Made by a program: the position numbers and the translations under genes. DNA of 64,000 nt from Altererythrobacter ishigakiensis (lineage in GTDB: Bacteria > Pseudomonadota > Alphaproteobacteria > Sphingomonadales > Sphingomonadaceae), in the NCBI RefSeq assembly GCF_001663155.1, contig NZ_CP015963.1, positions 1,822,001 to 1,886,000 on the forward strand, given 5' to 3'. Below are positions 9,904 through 20,211 of the stretch, in pieces. The notes under the pieces are model-generated. The model was not told the origin of the DNA, made no database searches, and worked only from the letters and a program-made list of their open reading frames with translations. The stretch's first letter is position 1; each line of letters begins with the position of its first letter.

Positions 9904-10229
9904 AGTTTCTCCAGCCAATCCTGCACTACGGCGGTCATTGGATTGCGCCGTTTCTTTTCGCGGCACTTATTTGGCGTGACAAATGGAGCCGTGCAGGCCT
10001 TGTTATCGCTAGCGCAAATTTGATCGACCTGGACCATTTGCTGGCTGATCCGATTTTTGATCCCAACCGTTGCAGCATCGGTTTTCACCTACTGCATGGT
10101 TGGGAAGCCGCAATCATTTACGTGCTAATGTTAGGGGTGCCTAGATGGTGGGTGCGCGCCTTTGCAATCGGCGCCATTTGGCATTTGGCGGTCGACTACG
10201 GTGATTGCGTGATGATGCAGGCCGCTTAA
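9888..10229 (+). CDS. DUF6122 family protein without a normal start codon
   Basis: The frame encodes [19 protein letters not shown], then [19 protein letters not shown] and HLAVDYGDC, which are the hallmarks of DUF6122 membrane proteins. The conserved LHYGGH block begins near 9921. Between the upstream in-frame stop (9852-9854) and this block there is no ATG, GTG or TTG; only CTG (9888), ATA (9900, overlapping the purL stop as ATAG) and CTG (9921) could serve. The first ordinary start is TTG at 10020, which removes the conserved N-terminal half. Coordinates here begin at the CTG and are uncertain. Either a rare start is used, coupled to purL, or the gene has lost its start. Confidence 0.6.
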   Translation: MDGSIEFLQPILHYGGHWIAPFLFAALIWRDKWSRAGLVIASANLIDLDHLLADPIFDPNRCSIGFHLLHGWEAAIIYVLMLGVPRWWVRAFAIGAIWHLAVDYGDCVMMQAA

Positions 10230-11017
10230 GCCGCCAAAGCCTCAGGCATAATCATATCATCGTCTTGCAGACCTTCTTCGAACAGCTGCGCGATACACTG
10301 GCGATAGATCACAGGTTCACCGATATTGAGGCGTTTACGCGCTTCATCAATATCTTCCCGCATCAATGCCTCGATGTCTTCGTGAGCAATTTTCGCCGCT
10401 GCCTTGCCCAGCGCTCGACCCTCACGGATAGCATCAAATATAGGTGCCTTGGTCTTGGTTTCCTTCATTCTCTGACGCGTTCCCGCGTAGGCGATGAAAA
10501 GAATGCCAAGATTGTGGTTCTGCTCGTAGCTGAAGCCGAGCAAGCATGCTTCACCTAAGCCGTCGCGATTGTAAGTTGTCAGGACGTGAAACAGGTCATG
10601 CGTGTCACGCAGCCGTTCAAAATACCACTCGGTCTGATCCTGATGCCGTTTCTCTGCTGGCTGCCACTTGTGGCTTTCTTCGACCAGCCCAGCCGCTGAG
10701 AGCCCCTCGCGCTTCATAAAACGCATGTAGTGCTGCGCCACAGTATTGGGTCCGCAATCGGCCCAGCGCGCATGGTCATCAAGCATCGCCGGAATGTTGA
10801 CCTCTTCGCGCATCATCCGCTGGCCCTCTGGTGATCGGATGAAATCCCAGCCCTGCTTGTGGCCTTTGCGCCCCTTGAGGGCTTCAATGATGTGAAAAAC
10901 CTGCTCGGTGTCTTCCTTGTCCGCGACCAGTTTGCGGAAATGCTTCCACACCTTGAAAGGCCTGAAACCGGTGGTCTTGCGACCTGGTGCAACCAAAGGG
11001 CGATCGATAACAGCCAT
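10226..11017 (-). CDS. Coq4 family ubiquinone biosynthesis protein
   Basis: 263 residues, with the Coq4 zinc-ligand pattern HDLFHVLTTYNRDGLGE in the middle (H-D-x2-H-x11-E). Coq4 proteins act in ubiquinone synthesis, where they bind quinone intermediates and, as shown for some homologues, take part in C1 decarboxylation-hydroxylation. The open frame starts at 11134, but the ATG at 11017 (MAVIDRPLVAPG) is chosen because AGGAG precedes it and the extra N-terminal part looks non-coding. Its 3' end overlaps the DUF6122 stop by 4 bases. Confidence 0.9.
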   Translation of the reverse strand: MAVIDRPLVAPGRKTTGFRPFKVWKHFRKLVADKEDTEQVFHIIEALKGRKGHKQGWDFIRSPEGQRMMREEVNIPAMLDDHARWADCGPNTVAQHYMRFMKREGLSAAGLVEESHKWQPAEKRHQDQTEWYFERLRDTHDLFHVLTTYNRDGLGEACLLGFSYEQNHNLGILFIAYAGTRQRMKETKTKAPIFDAIREGRALGKAAAKIAHEDIEALMREDIDEARKRLNIGEPVIYRQCIAQLFEEGLQDDDMIMPEALAA

Positions 11018-11128
11018 TGTGAGCTCCTGAGTAGCTGGTAGCAACTTACAACATTGTAAATTCGCTGTCCACGCTCCCGACGGTGTAACAACTTCCGTTC
11101 GCTGCGCGAATGCGCAAAAAGAAAGACT

Positions 11129-11815
11129 ATGCAAGACACCGAAACTCTACCCTATTCGCTGCCGGCTCTATCTGATGAGGAAAGCATTGCGCGCGCGCGG
11201 TCGCTACGAGATCGATTGAAAGAGCGCCGCACCTGCCGTTTCTTTTCGGACAGCCCTGTCCCACGCGAGGTCATCGAAGCTGCGATCGAGGCTGCAGGGA
11301 GCGCGCCCAATGGCGCGAACCATCAGCCCTGGCACTTCGCCATCGTATCCACTGCGGAAAAGAAATGCGCGATCCGCGAGGCAGCTGAAGAAGAAGAGCG
11401 CAGGTTTTACGGAGCCGATGGAGACAAGCCCAAGGCAAGCGAGGAATGGCTCGAAGCACTTGCGCCCATTGGTACAGACGAAGAAAAGCCATTTCTGGAA
11501 ACCGCCCCTTGGTTGATCGTAGTCTTCGCTCAGCGCAAGGGCGGGATCGATGAGGACGGAAAAACACAGAACTACTACGTCAACGAGAGCGTTGGCATCG
11601 CTTGCGGTATGCTCATTGCGACCTTGCATGAGGCAGGCTGCGCAACGCTAACGCATACCCCCTCCCCCATGGGTTTCCTGCGCGAAATCTGCGGTCGACC
11701 TGAATGGGAAAAGCCGTTGATGATTGTTGTCGTCGGCCACCCCACAGACGACGCGACAGTTCCGGCGCATGCGGTGAAGAAAAAACCGCTTAGCCAGATC
11801 GCAAGTTGGATTTAG
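11129..11815 (+). CDS. Nitroreductase family protein, iodotyrosine-deiodinase-like
   Basis: A 228-residue FMN-dependent nitroreductase fold. RRTCRFFSDSPVPREVIEAA is the usual FMN-phosphate region; APNGANHQPWHFAIV and YYVNESVGIACGMLIATLHEAG, with THTPSPMGFL, place it nearest the iodotyrosine deiodinase-like branch. An ERRFY segment could match the Glu and Tyr of the deiodinase lid, but the matching lysine is not evident, so the substrate is open. It reads divergently from coq4 and is followed 25 bases later by a membrane protein. Confidence 0.88.
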   Translation: MQDTETLPYSLPALSDEESIARARSLRDRLKERRTCRFFSDSPVPREVIEAAIEAAGSAPNGANHQPWHFAIVSTAEKKCAIREAAEEEERRFYGADGDKPKASEEWLEALAPIGTDEEKPFLETAPWLIVVFAQRKGGIDEDGKTQNYYVNESVGIACGMLIATLHEAGCATLTHTPSPMGFLREICGRPEWEKPLMIVVVGHPTDDATVPAHAVKKKPLSQIASWI

Positions 11816-11840
11816 CCAGACCTCTGGGGAGGAGAATTCA

Positions 11841-12437
11841 ATGCAAAAGACTTGGCCGGTTTGGATTGGAGGCATTCTAGGGCTTGCAGCCATCGCATTC
11901 GCGTTTGGGACACAGGCTGGCGTAGTCAATCAATGGCACGAAGCCGCGCATTATACAGCGCGCGTTGGTTTCCCCCTGCTCATTCTAGCCTATATCGCAA
12001 GACCGATGGTCGAACTGACCCGCAGTGAGTGGGCGAAGTATGTTCTGGCGCGGCGGAAATACTTCGGACTTGGTTTCGCTGTTGCGCATACAATCCATCT
12101 GGCCGCACTCATTACTGCGATAGAAGTATCGGGCGAAGGCAAAGGTATTGTGACCTATGTCTTTGGGGGCGCTGCCTATGCGATCCTTTACGTAATGGCA
12201 TTCACATCCAACCCGGCCTCAATGAAGGCCATGGGCATTTGGTGGAAACGCGTGCACCGCGTGGGGATCCACTATCTTTGGTTCATTTTCTTCCAAAGCT
12301 ATGCGGGCCGAATGGCTGATCCAGAGGAAGCCATGATCGCCATACCGTTCACCATCATTGCCCTGGCCGCCGCAGCTGTTCGCTTCTTGGTGTGGTGGAA
12401 GGTGCGACAGCGCAAGCGCGCTGCCAACGCGAACTAG
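11841..12437 (+). CDS. Ferric reductase-like transmembrane protein
   Basis: 198 residues with about six membrane segments. Histidines lie in pairs inside or next to helices: WHEAAHYTARVGF, FAVAHTIHLAAL and VHRVGIHYLWFIFF. This spacing fits the haem-ligand histidines of the ferric reductase-like/MsrQ membrane domain, without the FAD/NAD module. It may pass electrons across the membrane, but the partner is not evident. A strong GGGAGGAG precedes the ATG. Its stop overlaps the serB 3' end by 4 bases. Confidence 0.78.
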   Translation: MQKTWPVWIGGILGLAAIAFAFGTQAGVVNQWHEAAHYTARVGFPLLILAYIARPMVELTRSEWAKYVLARRKYFGLGFAVAHTIHLAALITAIEVSGEGKGIVTYVFGGAAYAILYVMAFTSNPASMKAMGIWWKRVHRVGIHYLWFIFFQSYAGRMADPEEAMIAIPFTIIALAAAAVRFLVWWKVRQRKRAANAN

Positions 12438-13348
12438 CCGCGTACCCAATCTTCTTCCGGGATTCCGAGCAAGCGAAGCACCGACGTCAGATCACCGCTA
12501 TCGATCCACCCATTCGCGGCCTGCTTCGTCTTCGGCTTGGCCTTATACGCCATGCCGTAGTGGGCCTCTTGCAGCATCGGAATATCATTGGCGCCATCAC
12601 CGGTCGCCAGCGAAATCGCGCCTTCGCCCAATTTCGCCAGCTCACTCTTCAGCGCGGCGCGTTTGACCGAACTGTCAACAATCGGCCCGATCAGACCGCC
12701 TGACAATTTACCGCCTTCAACCTCAAGCCGGTTTCCGACCACATGCTGAAACCCAAGCTGCTGAGCCACCGGATCTGCAAAATGGTGAAAACCTCCGGTG
12801 ACGAGAACAGTCTCGCAATCGTGCTCCTTGAGAGTCTGCACCAGCATGCGCGCGCCCGGCATCGCGGATATCCGTTCCTCGAGACACTGTTGAATCGCGC
12901 CTTCATCGAGCCCTGCAAGCAACTTCACCCGTTCACGCAAGGCATCTTCGAAATCCAATTCTCCCTGCATCGCACGCTCGGTAATGGCGGCAATCTGCGG
13001 CTTTATCCCGGCATAATCAGCCAGCTCGTCGATGCATTCCTGCCCGATCATGGTGGAATCCATGTCTGAAATGAACAGATCCGGCAGGTCGAAACCATGA
13101 TCGCTGATCAGCGCCGCTTCTGCACCCAAAGCATCGCTCAACAAGCGAGGTAGAAGCGCGGGATCATACTCGGCGTTCCACTCAATCTCATGCACGCCCA
13201 GATCAATCTCGACCGGTTCAAACGCCGCGTCAAGTTCGATCAGCCACTTCGGCGGATTGCTCAAACGAGTTTCAAGCTGAGCTGCGTCTGCTATCAGCCG
13301 GGCGATGGGCAAAGGAGAATCTCCGAATAGAAAACCGGTTGCGCTCAT
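12434..13348 (-). CDS. serB: Phosphoserine phosphatase
   Basis: Last step of serine synthesis. The 304-residue protein has an N-terminal regulatory-like part and a HAD phosphatase domain: motif I FISDMDSTMIGQECI with the nucleophilic and acid aspartates, VLVTGGFHHFADP (motif II) and ATGDGANDIPML (motif IV). The ATG at 13346-13348 (MSATGFLFGDSPLP) is the likely start; the frame is open further upstream into miaA. The 5' ends of serB and miaA overlap head to head by 44 bases. Confidence 0.95.
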   Translation of the reverse strand: MSATGFLFGDSPLPIARLIADAAQLETRLSNPPKWLIELDAAFEPVEIDLGVHEIEWNAEYDPALLPRLLSDALGAEAALISDHGFDLPDLFISDMDSTMIGQECIDELADYAGIKPQIAAITERAMQGELDFEDALRERVKLLAGLDEGAIQQCLEERISAMPGARMLVQTLKEHDCETVLVTGGFHHFADPVAQQLGFQHVVGNRLEVEGGKLSGGLIGPIVDSSVKRAALKSELAKLGEGAISLATGDGANDIPMLQEAHYGMAYKAKPKTKQAANGWIDSGDLTSVLRLLGIPEEDWVRG

Positions 13349-14252
13349 CGCAGGGCCAACCGCCAGCGGCAAGAGCGCAATTGCTTTGCGGCTTGCAAGC
13401 GCACGTTTGGCCAATGGCCTGCAAACCGTCATCATCAACGCGGACAGCATGCAGGTTTATCGCGATATACCCGTGCTCGCCGCCACTCCGGATACCGATG
13501 AGCAAAGCCAGTGCCCGCACAAGCTCTATGGCGCGTGGGATGGAGCGGAGGCCTGCTCTGCCGCAGACTGGGCAGTACGTGCGAAGCAAGAGATCGCTAA
13601 GGCACACGATACGGGTGCCCTTCCCGTTCTGGTCGGCGGAACAGGCATGTACATGAAGGTGCTGCTAGAAGGAATCGCACCAATTCCCGATATCGATCCA
13701 GAAATTCGCGAGCAAGTTCGCGCGATGGATACTGCCGATGCATATCTTGCGCTTGAGTCAGAAGATCCTGAGCGTGCTGCCCTTTTGGAACCCACGGATA
13801 GCCAGCGGATCGCGCGGGCGTTGGAAGTGATGCGTTCTACCGGTCAACCGCTTAACCATTGGCAGGAAAGGAAGACTGGCGGAATTGAAGGGCAGATCGA
13901 ACTCCATCCATTGATCCTGCTCCCCAACAGGGATTGGCTCTACGAGAGATGTGATCGCCGTTTCGAGAGCATGCTCGAATCCGGCGCAATTGATGAGGTG
14001 CGAAATTTGCTTGACCGTGGGTTTGATCACAAACTCCCGGTCATGCGGGCAATCGGCGTTCCGGAGATCGTGGCGCTGGTGAAAGGAGAACTTTCCCGCG
14101 CTGAAGCAATCACCGCTGGTCAGCAATCAACACGGAATTACGCCAAGAGGCAGTATACATGGTTCCGTCGGCAACCTCCCGAGAGCTGGCCACGTGCAGA
14201 ATCAATAAATAACGATGTTGAGCCTTATTTTGCATCATTATTACAATCATAA
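13305..14252 (+). CDS. miaA: tRNA dimethylallyltransferase
   Basis: Adds the dimethylallyl group to A37 of tRNAs that read UNN codons. The 315-residue protein has the P-loop LIAGPTASGKSAIA at about residues 14-27, INADSMQVYRDIPVLAATP, VGGTGMYMKVLLEG, and the C-terminal STRNYAKRQYTWFR, all typical. The P-loop is so close to the N-terminus that the ATG at 13305, inside serB on the other strand, must be the start. Confidence 0.96.
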   Translation: MGKGESPNRKPVALIAGPTASGKSAIALRLASARLANGLQTVIINADSMQVYRDIPVLAATPDTDEQSQCPHKLYGAWDGAEACSAADWAVRAKQEIAKAHDTGALPVLVGGTGMYMKVLLEGIAPIPDIDPEIREQVRAMDTADAYLALESEDPERAALLEPTDSQRIARALEVMRSTGQPLNHWQERKTGGIEGQIELHPLILLPNRDWLYERCDRRFESMLESGAIDEVRNLLDRGFDHKLPVMRAIGVPEIVALVKGELSRAEAITAGQQSTRNYAKRQYTWFRRQPPESWPRAESINNDVEPYFASLLQS

Positions 14253-14293
14253 CGGTTGACACGTTAGATTCGAACGCATAGCGAGGTCTCGTG

Positions 14294-14332
14294 AGGCCCG
14301 GTGTTGCAGTCCCTGCACCGGGCCTGTTTATT
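14294..14332 (+). promoter_or_regulatory. Strong hairpin in the ilvB leader, possible attenuator or miaA terminator
   Basis: A perfect 10-bp GC-rich stem (14294-14303 with 14316-14325, arms AGGCCCGGTG/CACCGGGCCT) is followed by GTTTATT. It lies 41 bases after the miaA stop and about 70 bases before the ilvB start. A TTGACA box at 14256-14261 could be the -35 of an ilv promoter, with a poor -10, so the hairpin might lie inside the ilv leader and attenuate it, or simply end miaA transcription. I found no leader peptide rich in Ile, Val or Leu codons here. Confidence 0.65.
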
Positions 14333-14392
14333 AGGGACAAAAAGAGCTGGAATAAGCGGGCCAGTCTCCCGCGCAAATGGAAGGAAACACTC

Positions 14393-16135
<1,743 letters not shown>

Positions 16136-16144
16136 GGACGGGTC

Positions 16145-17694
<1,550 letters not shown>

Positions 17695-17710
17695 GCCGAG
17701 AAGGCGCATC

Positions 17711-18859
17711 ATGCGTCTTTCCGATTGCCATAACATCGACGACTTCCGGAAACTGGCCAAGGCGCGCTTGCCTTGGCCGGTTTTCGATTACATCGACGGC
17801 GCGGCTGACGATGAACAGACCAAGGCGCGCAACACGGCAGCGTTTGATGACGTCGATCTGGTGCCTGATGTGTTGGCTGGCGTAGCTGAGATTGACACCA
17901 GCTGCACAATCATGGGCCGCAAAAGCGCCCTACCCCTGATGCTTAGCCCCACAGCGGTGCAACGCGCTTTTCATCATCAGGGTGAAACCGCCGTAGCGAA
18001 GGCAGCAGAGAAATTCGGCCTGTGGTTCGGCATATCCAGCCTAGCCACGCGTAGCATCGAAGAGATTGCCGCGCTCACCAGCGGACCAAAGCTGTTTCAG
18101 CTCTATGTTCACAAGGACAAGGGGCTGAACCAAAGCATGATCGAACGCTGTCAGGCGTCGGGCTTTGATGCCATGGCACTGACGGTCGACACTATCGTGT
18201 CCGGCAAGCGCGAGAGGTGCCTGCGCAGCGGCTTCACTACCCCACCCCGTTTCACCCCATCAGCGGTCTGGAGCTATGCTACTCGGCCGCGCTGGACGCT
18301 CGACTATATCTTCCGTGAGAAATTCCGCCTGCCCAATCTCGACACGCATGTGTCCGAGGGAACCGGTAAAGCAGTGAGCATAGCTGAATACTTCAACACC
18401 ATGCTCGATACCTCGATGGACTGGGATACCGCCGCGCGTATCCGACGGGATTGGGGTGGCACATTTTGCCTCAAGGGCGTGATGAGCGCGAATGATGCGC
18501 GGCGTGCAGTCGAGATCGGCGCTGATGCAATCATGATTTCAAACCACGGCGGCAGGCAATTGGACGGCAGCCGAGCGCCATTCGATCAGCTGCGCGAAAT
18601 CGTAGACACGGTCGGCGGCGAAATCGAAATCATCTGCGACGGCGGCGTGCGGCGGGGGACCCATGCACTAAAATCGGTCTGCACTGGGGCAACCTCAGCA
18701 TCGGGAGGACGGCTTTATCTCTATGCCCTCGCCGCTGCTGGTCAGGCAGGTGTTGAGCGCGCAATCGGCATCCTGAAAGATGAGATTGAACGCGGAATGC
18801 GGCTGATGGGGGTGACTTCGGTCGACCAGCTTACGCCGGAGCGGCTGCGCTGGCGCTAG
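17711..18859 (+). CDS. FMN-dependent alpha-hydroxy acid dehydrogenase (LldD/glycolate oxidase family)
   Basis: 382 residues, with a TIM-barrel FMN fold: FDYIDGAADDEQT near residue 25, SPTAVQRAFHHQGE, QLYVHKDKGL, the catalytic ISNHGGRQLDGSRAPFDQL with the base histidine, and ICDGGVRRGTHALK for the FMN phosphate. It probably oxidises L-lactate or a related 2-hydroxy acid to the 2-keto acid and passes electrons to quinone or oxygen. Starts 16 bases after ilvC, so may be in the ilv transcript. Substrate not determined. Confidence 0.9.
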   Translation: MRLSDCHNIDDFRKLAKARLPWPVFDYIDGAADDEQTKARNTAAFDDVDLVPDVLAGVAEIDTSCTIMGRKSALPLMLSPTAVQRAFHHQGETAVAKAAEKFGLWFGISSLATRSIEEIAALTSGPKLFQLYVHKDKGLNQSMIERCQASGFDAMALTVDTIVSGKRERCLRSGFTTPPRFTPSAVWSYATRPRWTLDYIFREKFRLPNLDTHVSEGTGKAVSIAEYFNTMLDTSMDWDTAARIRRDWGGTFCLKGVMSANDARRAVEIGADAIMISNHGGRQLDGSRAPFDQLREIVDTVGGEIEIICDGGVRRGTHALKSVCTGATSASGGRLYLYALAAAGQAGVERAIGILKDEIERGMRLMGVTSVDQLTPERLRWR

Positions 18860-19298
18860 TCTGGGCCCCGCTTAGCGCGGCTTCTGACGCTGCCTGCACC
18901 TTCTTGGCATCAACCATCAGGATCGTACTCGTTGCCTTAGCCAGCACAGTGCCATCCGGTGCCAGCAGATGGCCCTCATAGAATTCAGTTCGGCGACCTT
19001 TCCGCTCAACCCAGCCTTCGGCAATGACCAGACCCGGTCGGGTCGGCGCGAAGAAGCTGACCTTTAGTTCGAGAGACATCGGCACGATCGCGTCGCCATG
19101 ACGCGCCATCGCAGCATGCGCCATCGCTGCATCAATCCAGCCAGAGATAAATCCGCCCTGCACGACGCCGCCAGAATGGCACATCTCCTCACGCGCTTTG
19201 TACTCAAGCGTGGATGATCCATCCGGATCCATCTTCACTATGCGCACCAGCCCCATCGCCTGATAAAGCGGTTGCTGAAGGTCTATCTTGTCGATCAT
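18831..19298 (-). CDS. PaaI-type hotdog thioesterase
   Basis: 155 residues, with the hotdog-fold thioesterase pattern HSGGVVQGGFISGWIDAAMAHAAMAR and SLELKVSFFAPTRPGLVIAEGWV. These enzymes split acyl- or aryl-CoA thioesters; the substrate here is unknown. The last 29 bases overlap the end of the convergent hydroxy-acid dehydrogenase gene. The final 20 residues are low-complexity Ala and Ser. Confidence 0.87.
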   Translation of the reverse strand: MIDKIDLQQPLYQAMGLVRIVKMDPDGSSTLEYKAREEMCHSGGVVQGGFISGWIDAAMAHAAMARHGDAIVPMSLELKVSFFAPTRPGLVIAEGWVERKGRRTEFYEGHLLAPDGTVLAKATSTILMVDAKKVQAASEAALSGAQTSASAAAPA

Positions 19299-19330
19299 CC
19301 CGGCTGCTTAGCCGATTGTGCCGGACATAC

Positions 19331-19359
19331 AAGAAAGGGCGAGCCGCAGCCCACCCTTT
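19331..19359 (-). terminator. Probable terminator after the YHS lipoprotein gene
   Basis: On the minus strand the arms at 19359-19349 and 19344-19334 form an 11-bp stem with two G-U pairs and a 4-base loop, followed by TTCTT. It lies about 20 bases after the YHS gene stop and just before the thioesterase start. Confidence 0.6.
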
Positions 19360-19380
19360 GTGAAATGTTGCCACGTAATC

Positions 19381-19935
19381 TTAATCTGTGGTGTAATGCT
19401 CGTCAGGCGAGTGCGTAGGATAATTGACGTCTGCGCTTGCGATGAAGCCTGGGATGTCCTTGTTCCAACGCTCAGCTACGCTCTCGTTAAAGTTCAGGTA
19501 CAGCTTGCCATCGACGATCTTGTAAACTTCCGGATCGCCCGGAGCGAGCGCATCATTGGCACCAATCGCCCATGCGCAATAGCCACCATACTGCGGGGCA
19601 TACTTCGCAGGATCAGTCTGAAATTCAGCTGCATTCTCGGCATTCGCAAACTGATAGTCATAGCCTTGATAACGCACCGTATATTCGGCTGAACCTTCTA
19701 CCGGTGCGTCGCCTTTGAAATAGCTCACGGCGTCATAGCCGGACAGCGCGAGAGTTTCGCCAGCATTCTTTGTATAGATTGGGCCATCGAGCGTACCGCC
19801 CAAATCAGCAATCACCGGGATTGCATCGACAACAACAGCCATGCTGTCCGCGCTCGAAGCGTCGTTGGCAGCCGGTTCAGCTGAGCACGCTGCAATCGCA
19901 GTTGAAAGCGCAAGCGCCACAAAGAGTTTCTTCAT
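19381..19935 (-). CDS. YHS-domain lipoprotein
   Basis: 184 residues. The N-terminus MKKLFVALALSTAIAACSAEP is a lipoprotein signal with a lipobox ending AAC. A YHS-type domain follows (LSGYDAVSYFKGDAPVEGSAEYTVRYQGYDYQFANAENAAEF) with PAKYAPQYGGYCAWAI. YHS domains are often metal-associated, and proteins of this kind are common as periplasmic proteins of unknown function. ATG 19935 is chosen over an upstream in-frame ATG because of the signal peptide. Divergent from the leuA leader. Confidence 0.88.
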   Translation of the reverse strand: MKKLFVALALSTAIAACSAEPAANDASSADSMAVVVDAIPVIADLGGTLDGPIYTKNAGETLALSGYDAVSYFKGDAPVEGSAEYTVRYQGYDYQFANAENAAEFQTDPAKYAPQYGGYCAWAIGANDALAPGDPEVYKIVDGKLYLNFNESVAERWNKDIPGFIASADVNYPTHSPDEHYTTD

Positions 19936-20072
19936 TGATCTTCTCCAGTCATTGTGACCGGTAGTTCGCAGCGCCACCCGATTGGTTTCACAAAGCCACA
20001 AATTTTCCCAAATTTGCCAGAAAAGGTCAGTCGCGCTTGCGCTGCCCGACATTTTCCGTAATGCAGGAGCCT

Positions 20073-20126
20073 ATGTCGCGTAACGGTTCGCTACTAATTC
20101 TACGACTTACACGCCCTTGGGCGTGA
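20073..20126 (+). CDS. leuA leader peptide (leucine-codon rich)
   Basis: A 17-codon frame reading MSRNGSLLILRLTRPWA then TGA. It has four Leu codons (three CTA and one CTT) within seven codons, followed by a Leu-to-Trp stretch. AGGAG at 20065-20069 lies three bases ahead; an in-frame ATG at 20061 could add four residues. It lies 85 bases before leuA, and its 3' end is buried in inverted repeats. This is the expected layout of transcription attenuation by leucine starvation. No homology search was done; the call rests on codon content, position and structure. Confidence 0.75.
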   Translation: MSRNGSLLILRLTRPWA

Positions 20127-20165
20127 CAGTCTGTGCGCGCTCTTCGCGTGCGGGACGCTCAAGGG
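20112..20165 (+). promoter_or_regulatory. leuA attenuator region with alternative hairpins
   Basis: The segment 20114-20124 (CCCTTGGGCGT) can pair with 20155-20165 (ACGCTCAAGGG), 11 bp with one G-U. The same 5' arm can also fold alone at the end of the leader (CGCC/GGCG, 20112-20123), and an inner hairpin (20135-20139 with 20145-20149) sits between. Mutually exclusive folds overlapping the leader stop codon fit ribosome-controlled attenuation. No clear U-run follows the 3' arm, so the mechanism may not be a standard intrinsic terminator. Confidence 0.6.
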
Positions 20166-20211
20166 AAACCAGCTAAGTCGATCAATTCCACCCGTTACGA
20201 GTTTCTTCCAA

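Noticed and set aside
14253..14392. Search for an Ile/Val/Leu leader peptide before ilvB
   Set aside because: No short frame with a ribosome site and repeated branched-chain codons was found.
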